This document shows, piece by piece, positions 50,289-61,615 of a stretch of 64,000 bases of DNA. The translations under genes were made by a program, and so were the position numbers. This stretch comes from Pocillopora verrucosa (Eukaryota; Cnidaria; Anthozoa; Scleractinia; Pocilloporidae): positions 14,076,243 to 14,140,242 of the forward strand of contig NC_089316.1 of the NCBI RefSeq assembly GCF_036669915.1, given 5' to 3'. Under the pieces are notes generated by a model. That model did no database searches. It was not told the origin of the DNA and saw only the letters and a program-made list of their open reading frames with translations. Numbering within the stretch: position 1 is the first letter of the stretch; the number at the start of each line of letters is the position of its first letter.

Positions 50289-50845
50289 AAACAATAATTA
50301 GACTAAAACGTTAGTATTTGGGTGGTGTTAAATTCTTGAAGGAAACATTTACAAAATAACATAAAAGTTGCTCCCAAGAGGGTGCAAGTAAATTTACCTC
50401 CATTTATGTCGGTGCCTGCATGTAAACTTCCAAGGATTTTGTTTACTTTGTGAACACCTGGTTTCAAGGTGAATCGGTTTAGTACATTTGTTTGCAAAGG
50501 TATCAATTAATACAATGTTAGATGTGTTTCAAGTGATTTATGCATGCGAAAGCTATGGCTGATTTGAAGGGTGAAGAGTGAGCTCCATAGCATTCAATTT
50601 AATTCATAATGGCATCTTGATAACTATGATCACATCATGATAATATTTTAACATAAAATACTTGGACTCTTTGTGACACACTGGGAAGACCAACTCCTTT
50701 TCAAATTATATACTACAACTAAAGCAAGATTATCAGAAATTAAACTATGGTCACTAGTTTCATAGAAATTATCTCCAGTGTTTCTCCACTAATTTCCATG
50801 TAGATCTCGGCTGAATTGGACACTGACGTCACAGGTACTTCTTTC
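50289..50845 (-). repeat. direct repeat copy 2, uninterrupted
   Basis: This is the full-length counterpart of 45889-47345. It carries the empty site (CTATGGTCACTAG) for the 860-bp transposon. In minus sense a short frame has PVTSVSNSAEIYMEISGETL. Several third-position changes relative to copy 1 hint that this stretch was once coding. Confidence 0.7.
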
Positions 50846-51680
50846 TCTGAATTGGTATCATTTTTGTTGCTTGTTTTGTCAATTTTTTGAGTGAAAGCAC
50901 TGACAAGCTCATTCTCTGAAGAGTTTAGAGTTTTTTATACAGGGCAGTTCCTTTCTAATGCCCCTCTTATGAACTTCAGGAGCAGTCGTTGTACTTTATG
51001 TACACTTTCAGGGGCAGTTGTCTACTGTGACGATTCCTTCATACCTTTTTGACTCTCTTGGTTATATGTACAAAAACAAATTGCAAGTTGAAAAATATCC
51101 TTATTTGATCAACGACTGAAGTGATGACTCTCTACTTCACTATTTGAGATCAAGTTACACCCAAACTAGCTCAGTGACAATACTTGAACAATTTCAAGTT
51201 ATATACTAAGTGAAAGATTAACTTGTAAACACATCTGATAACAGAGGTGTATATGAGCTCTAGTATTCTAATGACCCTCCACTTGATATTACTCACAATG
51301 TTGTAATTTGCAAAGATTAAAACTAAATGCTTTCAAATTATGAAGAACAAGATGCCTGAAGGCGAATCCGAGGGATGCTTTTACTAGTGAGCATAGCATT
51401 GGAATTAAAATGAAGTTACAGTGAAGTGCCAAAATTAGTCAGTTAGATCAGCCATAGAAATCACAGGTGAAGTTTTGTTAGTGCGACAGTTTAACTTTTG
51501 GAATCTTGACTATAACCAGTGGCTCCATCATCATCAGTAGCTTTGAGGCAACTGTCATCAGTTGTCATGAATATCTGTACGCCCGTCAATCACATATGTT
51601 ACGTCACAATTACTAAATAACTAATTCTCTTTCATCGTACAGTTCAGTCTGGTTGATAATAAACTTAGTCTGATCATATA
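50846..51680. other. no gene seen
   Basis: AT-rich, short frames only. No motif recognised. Confidence 0.4.
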
Positions 51681-51965
51681 TCAGCGAAATTTTCTGAAAT
51701 CAGTAGCTCCATTTTCATCAGTGGCATCAAGCCAACTGTCACCAGGTTCTCCGTTGTCATCAATGGCATCAAGCCAGGTGTCATCCTCTGTTCTATTGTC
51801 ATTACTGATACCAAGCCAATTGTCGTCATATTTAGAAGTTGTTTCATTGTGATCAGTTGGGTCATTTCCAGAAGTTGTTTCATTGTCATCAGTTGCTCCA
51901 TTATCATCAATGGCTTCAAGTTTTCCAGGGGTTTGATTGTCTGAGCTTAGTACATGTTGCAGTTT
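51681..51965 (-). CDS. acidic Asp/Asn/Thr-rich repeat frame, candidate exon
   Basis: An open frame of 94 codons runs between stops, in a frame without an early Met. It contains repeated units: DDNGATDDNETTSGND, DHNETTSKYDDNWLG, DDTWLDAIDDNGEPGDSWLD and DENGATDF, ending RKFR and a stop. Asn-X-Thr sites recur. The overlapping Met-rich frame is a shadow of the same repeat. It could be the last exon of a secreted acidic protein or a chance product of a 45-60-bp minisatellite. Nothing upstream links to it. Confidence 0.3.
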   Translation of the reverse strand, partial: KLQHVLSSDNQTPGKLEAIDDNGATDDNETTSGNDPTDHNETTSKYDDNWLGISNDNRTEDDTWLDAIDDNGEPGDSWLDATDENGATDFRKFR

Positions 51966-52981
51966 TTAGACAACATTTGTTCGAGGATCGAAAGTGATAA
52001 GAATGTTGCTGGCGTCAAGAAGCGTTTCTGCTACTTTTTCAGTAATGTTTTGCAAAGTCACTGAAGGCACTTACTGAAGGAGGTTTTCCAGTGTGTTGGT
52101 AAACATAGTTAACCAGAGATTCAGGATTTCCTTCAAGGTTTTAAGAAGCCGGAGCTTTTTTAAAGGTAATCGGTTGTGGGTCTGGAGGACCCATACCATG
52201 GGCTTTAGCCCATCGTTTCTAGGGGGGTCCGAGGGCATGCTCCTCCGGAAAATGTTTGAAAACTTAATGCTGGAAAATGCATTTCCTGGTATTTTGGGCT
52301 ATGAAACTCGGAAATTAAAGGGACGAATTAAGCTACAATTATACTGTGAAAATCATGTTACTCAAAGAAATACAGCGACATTTCAATAATGCAATCGTGT
52401 AAACAAAAAGTGGAATGATATTTTTTTAACATCTTTTTAACAGCTAGTGCTTACGATTATGGTAAATATTGTCACTTGACAACTTGTAAACTTGGGTAGG
52501 CACATACTCCACTCAGTAATGGGAACTAGCACTTGGTATAAAGGTTTAGTTTCTTCGGTTTCCATGTTCCAGAACAAGACAACAAGAAAAAGTTTAATTC
52601 TTTCAGGGACACAGCAACTTTCTTTACTTTAAAATTAAACCTCATAGACACTTTGAACACAGCTGTTTCTATCACTCTGAAAATCTTTGAGGTGATCAAT
52701 GGTTAGGTATTTAATGCAAAATAAACCCTACATTGTTTGAAAAAAACTTTTTTAGTGTATTTAGCTGCAACCTTAAGTTAATTTGGCCACATACTGTCTG
52801 ATAAGTTATTAACTCGTATAAATCAGGCTGGTTGGATCTAACATAATCATGTTACCTTTGTAAAGGTATAAGTTCCACTTAAAGCACATTGTAACTCAAA
52901 GGTTTGATTCATGATATCTGCTTGTTCCTTAGGTGCTGCATTTCAGTGTAAAGATCTTTTTCTCATAGAAAAGTTCTCATT
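51966..52981. other. no gene seen
   Basis: A 98-codon plus-strand frame at 52093-52389 includes GGSEGMLLRKMFENLMLENA. This is reminiscent of translated interspersed repeats and is not a recognised protein. Confidence 0.4.
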
Positions 52982-53300
52982 TTAATCAGAAATTAGTAAG
53001 TCAGTATCACTGTCAAAGTTTTGTGAATCATATTCCGAGTCATAAGGCTGGTCTGTTGGCTTTAAAGCAGCTGCTGCAACTTCAACTTCATGTTCAAGTG
53101 CCATCTCATTTGATGATCATTTCATTGATCCGCTTCAACAGTTTCAACCTGCACTCCCACATCTGCCATCTCTACATACTCTGACACAACCATGGTGATC
53201 TGTTGATACTTCTTTCTTAGGCAAGGTTTGCCTTTTTTTTTTGCTCCAACCAACGCTGTACAGAGTCACCCACAAGTTCCTTGCACTGGTCCGAGTGTAG

Positions 53301-53610
53301 TAGTCCATGAGCCAAGGGGCATAAAAGTTATGCCTCGTAGCAGCCCCCAATGGGACATAGTGAATTTGGTATCAAATTAAAGCTTATGACCTATATTTCT
53401 AGAATCTACTTGTTTTCAAACCGGTAACGTGTGCTGTAATGAGATATTGGGCTGTTTCCATGGGGGGGTGAGGTTAGGAGAATTTGCTTACTATAGACGT
53501 GGTAAGAAGATAAATGGTCACCTCTAACAAACATCAACCAAATTGGTTCAAATTTGCAAGATATAGTTGTTGTATCATAAGCTATCCAAATGTGTTATCG
53601 GACTTAAGGT
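53301..53610. repeat. left terminal inverted repeat of the 5.5-kb element
   Basis: Reverse complement of 58535-58846 with scattered substitutions and small indels. The best-kept blocks are ACATAGTGAATTTGGTATCA and CCAAATGTGTTATCG. Confidence 0.85.
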
Positions 53611-53647
53611 TTTTGCTACCTTCTACCTTCCTACCTTCTTTTGCTAC

Positions 53648-56600
53648 CTATACTTCTACATCAGTGTCCGATGACTTGATTAAGATCTGTTGATGGGCCG
53701 CATCAGAGGCATGCAAGGCATGCAGAAACATTCGGGTATCTGCCTCTTCTTGGTTGCTGCAGAGTTCAAGCACAGTACTGGAGGAAATGCTACCTTGAGC
53801 GTCAACGCTTATCTAGAAGCAACTCTCCCCATGAGTGACAAACAGCGTTCTTTCTCCGATCCTCCTGGCAAAGCGCTGGTCGGTCCCCCACACATCTGCA
53901 AGGAATTCCATGAGGTTGGTCTTGTTCAAACCATTAGCGAGGAACTTTTTCCACTGTCGCGGACAGAGCTGTTGTTCGCCAGTGAGCCATCGTAGGTTGC
54001 CAGAGACCAAGGCACAGGTCCTAGTTCGTGAGTGGGGAGATCTCTCAGGTTGATCTGTAGACTCTGTCCGATGACTAGGAGCCTGAAAAAAAGATTTCTA
54101 TCAGCTCGGAGCACAAAACTCTTCCTCCCTTGATTAACTGTCTTCTTAACCTCTCCGAATTTCCGAACTTCAGCTTTGGTAGTGTCTCAAAGAACCCTAC
54201 TGCACTGCTGGTCAGCCGGTCTTGTACAACTACACTAACTTGTACAACTACACTAACTTGTACAACTACACTAACGCAGACTTTCGTTTCTCTTCTGCTT
54301 TTAGCAGGTCTTCCTTCAAAGCGCTGCTTGCGATGGAACCTGAGCTCAGACTCACGAGATCGTCTGCTGTCTCAAATGGATTCCTCCATTGACTGATCAC
54401 CTCCATGACCTTCTTCACGTCTTCTTCATCCTTTCTCTTGCAAACCGAGCCCGACTCCTTGTGACCCTTTATCTCGTCCTGAGGATGTGAAGAAGGCATC
54501 TCTCTACATCGATCGGCAAAGCTGGCTCTTGCATGAGCAGTTAACATCCACCACTGCACAGCACCCTTCTTAAGGCTTAACCCTATTATGCCACCCTTAG
54601 TTTTCGTGTTACGGTTTAAAGTTTGTTCGATGGTTTGGTCAACTGGAAGCTGCGAGAATCCATGGGAGGTTGTGCGTTGTACACCAAAGTCTCCGTGAGA
54701 CAGCAAGCTGTAAGCTTCGGGGTGCGTATCTGGAGGTTCTAACATGTGAACTAAGTACACTGGTAAATACCGTACGTAATTTGTGTGATCATATGCAAAA
54801 AACCACGGAAGCACAGCTTTAATGCACTCCAGGTGAAGCTCCCAATTCCCCTCTCTCGTGGCCCTGATGAGACACAGCAGAGTAGCTACCATCTCCAAGT
54901 AGGAGTTCCAGAACATCTTCAGGGGACCGTCGTTCTCGTCTTTGCAGTACTGCTCGTAAAGATTAGCTAGCTCTTCAAATTCTGGCAAGGACAGGACGAC
55001 ATTAAAATTTTCAGCATTACATTCCTCTCTGACGAGCTGCAATGCACTTATAAGATGCATGTAACTGGTACGTTTCCCTTGAGTTACAAGCCATCCCTTG
55101 AACTGCTGCTACTGTAGACGATGCAGAGCCTTGAAAACGATCTCAAAAGAAAAACCACTATTTTTACATATACATGCCTTTTAAGTGCGCACGTCCTGTG
55201 TTACAACTGCATATATCTTGGTTTTGTCCGTAAATAAAATAACAAATATATTTACCTTGTGCGTGCGAATAGCACGGTTGTAATGCTTTCCTTGGAGCAC
55301 ATCTGAGACAGAACCAGTGGCAACGATTCCACTTTCAATCAACGTCTTCGAGTCCGGCACCGGAGAACCTCTTGCCAATTGCAGCAAGGAAAGTGCAAAC
55401 CGTATGAAATGTTCCCATCCTAAGAACCACACGCTGAAATTGCTGGGGATTTTGCCATACTATCTCTAAGGCCTGGGCGTATATAGCTCGATCAAACACT
55501 ATGATCATGTCTCTCTGCCCGAGTTGATCTGCCATCTGCAGAGACCTCTGTAATAGTGAATAGACCGTCGGCAACTCTGTGGGGCTTGCTTCGATCACTG
55601 GACAATACCCAACGCAGCTCTCACGAAGACCCCTCCCTTCTATTATCTTAATATTGAACGCTGTCCAGGCTGGTATGACTTGTGGATGCTCTACAGACAG
55701 TGCAAACAATGAATCTTCAAGTGGCTGTCGACACAGTATCCATCCAAAGTCGATTAAGCGAGCTCTCTGTGTGGTTTCTGTTATAGTCTGTATCACTTGG
55801 TTGATGTTGATCCGCACAGCAGCAGGTCCCTGTCGGCGACCGGAATGATAAGGAATAACATCGGTGGCAATGTGTGTGACTGTGCGCTTCTCAGGATGCG
55901 CTTCTTCAACTTGAATGTCTGGTGGTGGAGCACAGGTAAGCGGTATTCGTTGGACAACAACACCATTAGTGCAGTGTGTCATTCCCTTGCCTGTTAGGAA
56001 ACGGATACGAAAGTCTTACATTAAGAACAAAATAGTTCCTGTTTTATAAAATATAAATAGACAATTGTACGTGCGCTATAAATCAATCGTTTACTTTGAA
56101 GTAAAAACAGAGGAACTGAAAAGATGAAGAGATAAGGTAAAGAGATCAAATTAATGCCGATGCAAAAATAATTTGTCCTTCTCTTTAGATACCTGATAAA
56201 GTCTCCTCCTGAAGGTCATTGTTATCCCAACAGAAAACGGCAGAAACACTGGGACTGCATGCGGTCGGCAACAATACACCATTGCGGAGATTTGTTATTT
56301 GCTGCTCAGCAATTGCTGTCTCAAGCTCTTCGATCTGAGAATATGAAAGACCATGACCAAATCTGTTCAAGAGAGTTACCAGTTCGGCACTCCCGGTGAG
56401 GCTTTTGACTGTCATGGGTAATGGCACATGCTTGGGAGTCTTGGTGCGACCCCGGGAAACATAGTGAATTAGATCCTGTCCTAGCGAAAGAATCCAGCAA
56501 TGAACATGATTGGGTAGACTTGTAACCCATTCAGTACTAAATTCGGTATCTGAGGTAAGAATCCAAGCCAGCATATTGTACAACATATCAGGCACTAAAG

Positions 56601-57740
56601 TAGCGTCAGATTGTAACTCGTCAGCCTTTGGTGGCCATGAAAGAACTGGCTTCACGTCCAGAAGAAGGTTTCGCAGTTCTTTTGACGCATGATAAACCTG
56701 ATGTGCAATGTCCTTCCTGGCTCTTGGGTCTTGCTCATCAATCTCCTCCAGTCCAGACTCTAACCCACCATCTGTCATATCTGAATGCGAAACCAAAGAC
56801 TCGACGATTTCTCCCTTCTCGACATTGGCGCTATAAACAAGCTCCGGCTGGCTAGGATCAGAAGGCTTGCGAAAGTCTAATTGTTTTCCAAATGCTCCTC
56901 TCAGTCGTTGCTTGAGCTTTGATGACCTGTAGTCACTGATGTTTAAGCCTTCCTCGTTTAGGTGTGAAACAAATTTTCCAACAAGTTCTGTCATGTTGAG
57001 GATTCTTTTTTTAATAGTAACTTCACTTTGAAGATAATTACACAATTTGCCAAATGCTTTGCTGAAGCCTCGAGATTCTTTATCTTCAGTGGTACAGTTT
57101 TGAGCTTCGAGCTTTGTTAGTGTCTCAAGGCGAACATAATTCTTGTAGCACGATCTGTGGTATTTAATCTCGTGAGCAATACAATCCTGTCCTTTTATCT
57201 GCAGTAGCACACGATTGTCGCCTCTTATCTCAGCTGCTCTGAGGAGGGACGCATTGCCATACTCGCTGATATTCTGGATTAGAGCTTCCCTTGACCTCGC
57301 TCCCTTGCCACGTTTACATCTCTCCACTTGGCGAATGATGCATTTATCAATATCAAGTCTCTGAACGTGAGATCTATGGAAGCGTTTTGCTGGTGGCTCT
57401 TTACTTGGTTCGTCTGCAGCGATTTCTTGATTAGCAGATGCAGGCGCAGTCTTGTTAGCAGTCCCTTCGATCCTAGATATGTTGCCTACATAGTATAACT
57501 CTGGTAACATTGCCTGTGGTACCCTCCTTTGGGTCCCCCTCTCCAGTGGTTCATCATTGTTAGCCAGATGTGGTCATTTCGTCTCAGAGCAGTTCTCAAA
57601 CTTCTCCCAGCTTTTCTCCGTAAACAAGGTTAATTTCCCGCTACTTTCTGCCAAATGACAAAGACACTTTTTCCAGTTGGGCTGCAAGTTCAAACTGGCT
57701 GAACGTTTCCTAGAAGCTGGCTTGATCTCTGTTATCTCTT
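53648..57740 (-). pseudogene. transposon-encoded multidomain protein, uncharacterised family
   Basis: Three exons can be modelled: about 57740-56193, 55990-55256 and 55129-53648. Donor and acceptor phases fit the first junction, where EETLSG joins KGMTHCTNG. The first exon has a Cys-rich N-terminus (NWKKCLCHLAESSGKL, FTEKSWEKFENC) and HEIKYHRSCYKNYV, then FCWDNNDLQEETLSG. The second has IIVFDRAIYAQALEI, RMGTFHTVCTFLAAIG and GKHYNRAIRTHK. The third has FWNSYLEMV, WFFAYDHTNYVRYLPVYL, LRADRNLFFRLLVIGQS and PRQWKKFLANGLNKTNL, ending EEADTRMFLHAL with SSDTDVEV (XPG/PIN-like acidic pattern). TGA at 57574-57576, TAG at 55109-55111, a shift near 55340 and further breaks in the last third disable it. 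I know this family only as repetitive uncharacterised proteins in cnidarians. Confidence 0.7.
54221..54274. repeat. three perfect copies of an 18-bp unit
   Basis: The unit CTTGTACAACTACACTAA repeats head to tail inside the transposon gene. In minus sense each copy introduces a TAG, so its expansion truncated the reading frame after KRKSALV. Confidence 0.95.
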
Positions 57741-58534
57741 ACTCATTAGGCAGTAAAAATTACCGTCATTATCGGCTCAGTACTTACAGATCTTTTTGAA
57801 GCAGCATTCCTATGAAGACAACGTTAACTTCTTGTGTTAGGTTTTGAATAACGAGGAACAGACATTTGGAATGAAAACGTTTGACAATCGTAACTTAATT
57901 AGTGTCCCACAACAAATGCAATTAAAGAAGCAAATCCGTTTTAGCTGATTTGATACTAACAGATCGTCAAGTGAAGTAAAGCCTGTAAAACTGCTTCCTC
58001 TGAAACGACTTTTGCAATAGAAGACTTTTTTCAACTTAAAGTCATTATTTTACATGGTTTGTGGTAAACATTTGCGTTCCAAAAAAGTTAAAAACGTCGT
58101 TTTGTTAGCTATATCTTGAGTTTTGTAATCCAAGATGGCCGATTCTTCTAAATGCAAGCATCATGGGATTAGCAATCGTACTATGCATTGTGGGATACAT
58201 ACCAAAGGATCTCGGGGGAAAGCACATTTCATTAAAATTATAGGCTGGAGAAGTTCTTTCAAACAGAAAAAAATCTCAATGAAATATTAAAAAAAAAAAA
58301 GGAAAAATGAAAATAACCTTAATTAAATAAAGATATTAGGATAAATAAGGATATTACAGAGACATTTTTAAGACATTGATGCATCTTCTGGACGTCTTCA
58401 ATAAGTTAAGAATGTTTTTCAAGAAATCGAACTTGGGTTAAATATATAGAATTTCATTTTGTTTTCGAAAAACCACAAATTTCATAACCAAGCAATATTT
58501 GACTGGTGCCTGTTGCCATGGAAACCAAAACCAC

Positions 58535-58846
58535 AGGTTCGATAACACATTTGGGTAGCTTGATACAACAACTATATCTTGTAGATTTGAACCAATTTGG
58601 TTGATGTTTGTTAGAGGTATGGACCATTTTTCTTCTCACCACGACTATAGTAAGCAAATTCTCCTCACCCCATTCCCTTGGAAACAGCCCAATATCTCAT
58701 TATAGCACACGTTAGTGATTTGAAAACAAGTAGATTTTAAAAATATAGGTCATAAGCTTTAGTTTGATACCAAATTCACTATGTCTCCTGGGGGGTGCTA
58801 CGAAACTCAATTTCTGGGCCTCTTTTGAGATTTGGCTCATGGACTA
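58535..58846. repeat. right terminal inverted repeat of the 5.5-kb element
   Basis: Partner of 53301-53610. The outer end is GGCTCATGGACTA. Confidence 0.85.
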
Positions 58847-60139
58847 TAGTGGTGGCCCATTGATTGAAACCTGCATAAGTGCTTGCAGCATGTCATTTTT
58901 GAAGCCTTGATTGAAGCCTGGTTTTATTGCACTTAAGAGCGCTTGCACCACGTTCTGGCCATGCACTTGAAATGAGAATTGAAAGGCAACACTCATAAAG
59001 GTTACTCAATAGAGGATAAAAATGCCTGTAGGATGACTGTTTCAACGTATGATGAAGTGTCCATGTTGTGGTAGTCACAGTTGGACATTTACCATCTACA
59101 ACATCTTTAGGAATGACTTTCTTCCACTCAATCTTTCCCCATTCTGCCTGAAACTGTTGCTTCTTCACTTCATAATTAAGATTGGACTCATCGTAGAATT
59201 GTTTAGCAAGTGTTTCGATGTCTTTGAGCCCATACTTCTTGAAGTTCACACTTTCAGGAGGTGGAACCATCATAACATCAAAAACTGCAAATGCGCTAAG
59301 GACTGGCTGGGCACTGCTAAAACGCTGATCAATGTTAGCCCTCAACGGAGAGACGTATCGAAGCAGAAGCTGTTCTTGTTGCTGGAATTGAAATTCTGTG
59401 GATGCAAGCTCTAGGGTTGCTAGCCTTCCCTTCGCTTCCAAATCCTACATGAACTGTTTCAGTGGCAACCTTTCATCTATGATGACTTGTAGCTTGTGTC
59501 TAGCGTGATTAACTGCAGGGGAAATGTGACTGAAGTTTACACATCCTGATTGGAATGTTTTGCTAAGCTGAGAGAGGAAAGGAAGAATGTGCTTGAGAAT
59601 ATGCACACGTCCAACGAATTTGGGACGGTGTATTTCCTTCAGTAGCCCACAAGCTGTTGCATCACTTTCAAGCAGTCATAACGTGCGCATTAATGCTTCT
59701 GAGTCGTCAAATATGGCTTCTACTGCATGATCAAGAGACAACCATCTAGTTTGACAGGCTTTCTTCAGCTTCTTGGTTATAACGTTTCTGCTTTTCTTTG
59801 ACAAGTCAAAAGATTTACTTCTTCTTGCACTTTCAAGTAAATAGCCTTTTTTTTAGGGAAATTTTCCAAATACTTCCACAACTGTCTAAGGAGGTCCTCG
59901 ACAGTTCCTATGTACTCAACATCTTTTGCAGTATCGACACAAGCCAGCGCTAACTTTTGGCAGATGCAGTGGATTGAAATAATTCCGGAATTGACTTCTT
60001 TGAGTCGGGCTGCAAGCCCTTTTCTGGAACCTAACATAACACTTGCACCATCACTAACCAGGGAAGAAACTTTGTCGATTTCCATTTTCAACTCTGTCAT
60101 CTTTGGTATTTGGTAACTTTTTTTCCTCGATTTCAACAT

Positions 60140-60505
60140 AGAGTCTAGTGAATAATTACAAGTAAGATAAGAGGATGGAGAAGGGCATAATATAGCAAGC
60201 TAATTAGATGCCCTTTACCTTAAATTACATTTTTCCATACAGTAAAAAGCGATACAATAAGATATAAGATACAAATATAAGACAGAGAATAGGAATCACG
60301 TTTCTTCTGAAGCACTTTAAATCGTTCAGCAGGGTTCTCAATAGATTTTTAAGTAGGAGGTGATCACTGATAAAGTAGGAGGCTCTTTAGCAAAGCCAGA
60401 GGTGTCAAAGCAAACCAGCTAAGGTCCCGGAACATGCCTAGAATGCATGCCTATACTGGTACAAAGCGTCTGATGATGTTTGCATGTTCTATTTTGAAAT
60501 TGAAG
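60140..60505. other. spacer between the two hAT copies
   Basis: It holds the 3' flank of the right copy and the truncated upstream edge of the left copy. No frame recognised. Confidence 0.4.
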
Positions 60506-61014
60506 TTAGTCAAACTCAGGGTCAGAATAAAAGTCATTGTCAGCACATTCACTATCTTCCTGAGATAGACCCAATGCCAATACAACATGACTTTCATCAG
60601 AAATGGATTGTTCCACAGTAACAGTCTCTGTCTCACAAGCTTTCGTCTGACAAGCTGAATCAACTGAATATGGAACTGCCACAAAAGCTGTTGATTCTGT
60701 TTCAACAGGAACTTTAGGAGGGAGGTTCCTTCTGTTTTTCTTCTTATTCCACAGAAGAACAGCTGATTCAATCAATTCATTACATTCAGGAGAATAAAGG
60801 TCTGGGCCACTGATTAGCATCAAAGTATTAAGCATGTCAACCTTTATTCGACTTCTGAGCCCTGCCTTCAACCTCTCTAGACAGCTCGCCTCTCTCTCTG
60901 GCCAGACACTTGACATTGGCAGAGAGCTTGCAATATCTGTTATCTGTGGCAGTAATTCAAACTGAAGTCCTTGTTTCAAGATAATCAGCCTTTGCATACA
61001 CCACTCTGTTGACG

Positions 61015-61615
61015 GTATCCGCCGCTTTCGCCCCCTATCGAGTTCGCCCCTACTTTATACCGTGTTCGCCCCCACACTTTTCGAGTTCGCCCCCATCAAG
61101 TCGAGTTCGCCCCTTGATTGAGTGATATCCAGATGGGTTGATTCGTAAGTTGATGAGTAAATTCTTCAGTCTTAATTTCATAAATAAAGGTAAACGGGTA
61201 CAAGGCTAACAACTTAAGCAATGCTGTCGCGATGAAAGCGTGGTTTGCATCTTCTCAAGTCTGGTTGTTACGATCAACACATTTCGTGTTCGTTAGATAA
61301 ACCGTGTGGTTCTCTTTATCACAAGTTCTGTGTATACAGTTATTTCTGGTAACCCCAGATCCCACGCAGAGTATTTAGTTGATTCCGTCAACCCAGTTCC
61401 CAAGCAGGTTCCACGCAATTGCCGAAATTCAAAATGATCGTCGCTGACGTGACATTTGGCACATTCTGCTAGTGCCTTCGTCATAAATCAACTCATCTGG
61501 ATATCATTCAATCAAGGGGCGAACTCGACTTGATGGGGTCGAACTCGAAAAGTGTGGGGGCGAACACGGCATAAGGTAGGGGCGAACTCGATAGGGGGCG
61601 AACGCGGTGCAATTC
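61015..61615. mobile_element. 601-bp foldback transposon with GTTCGCCCC-repeat arms
   Basis: Inverted arms of about 130 bp (61015-61142 and 61486-61615) each carry five spaced copies of a TTCGCCCC block (one variant TTCGACCC), often as GAGTTCGCCCC. CTGTTGACG flanks both sides (61006-61014 and 61616-61624), an 8-9-bp target duplication. Removing the element plus one flank restores an open hAT frame. The 340-bp interior has no coding frame. Confidence 0.88.

Larger units (their letters stand above)
53301..58846 (-). mobile_element. 5,546-bp TIR DNA transposon, Academ-like, inserted in the hAT gene
   Basis: Both ends read TAGTCCATGAGCC inward, and inverted similarity continues for about 310 bp. 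TAG (CTA on the minus strand) flanks the element at 53298-53300 and 58847-58849, a 3-bp target duplication. The hAT reading frame joins cleanly across the empty site. The element encodes one large multi-exon protein on the minus strand with an XPG/PIN-like end. The 3-bp duplication, long inverted ends and nuclease-like tail fit the Academ superfamily as I know it, but I could not test this. Frame lesions show this copy is not autonomous. Confidence 0.85.
52982..60139 (-). pseudogene. hAT-type transposase gene, left copy, split by a 5.5-kb element
   Basis: Related to the KIAA1586 / C17orf113 / ZNF862 group of hAT-derived proteins. In minus order: LVSDGASVMLGSRKGLAARL, HCICQKLALACVDTAKDVEYI and LRQLWKYLENFPKKKA (60.14-59.78 kb); TRWLSLDHAVEAIFDD (about 59.74 kb); a spacer; then the C-terminal dimerisation region ISSAWPERGASALK (about 58.95 kb). 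The frame reaches INGPP at 58850 and resumes at 53297 (SDQCKELVGDSVQRWLEQKK) after the inserted element. An acidic tail ends at 52982. In-frame stops near 59.68 and 59.45 kb and several shifts show it is dead. The N-terminal part is missing. Confidence 0.8.

Noticed and set aside
53301..53610. Direct-repeat (CRISPR-like or LTR) reading of the 53.3/58.6-kb similarity
   Set aside because: The two segments are inverted, not direct, and are flanked by a 3-bp target duplication, so terminal inverted repeats explain them.
55579..56855. Plus-strand frames of 60-89 codons
   Set aside because: Antisense shadows of the transposon gene, which has splice sites and conserved blocks.
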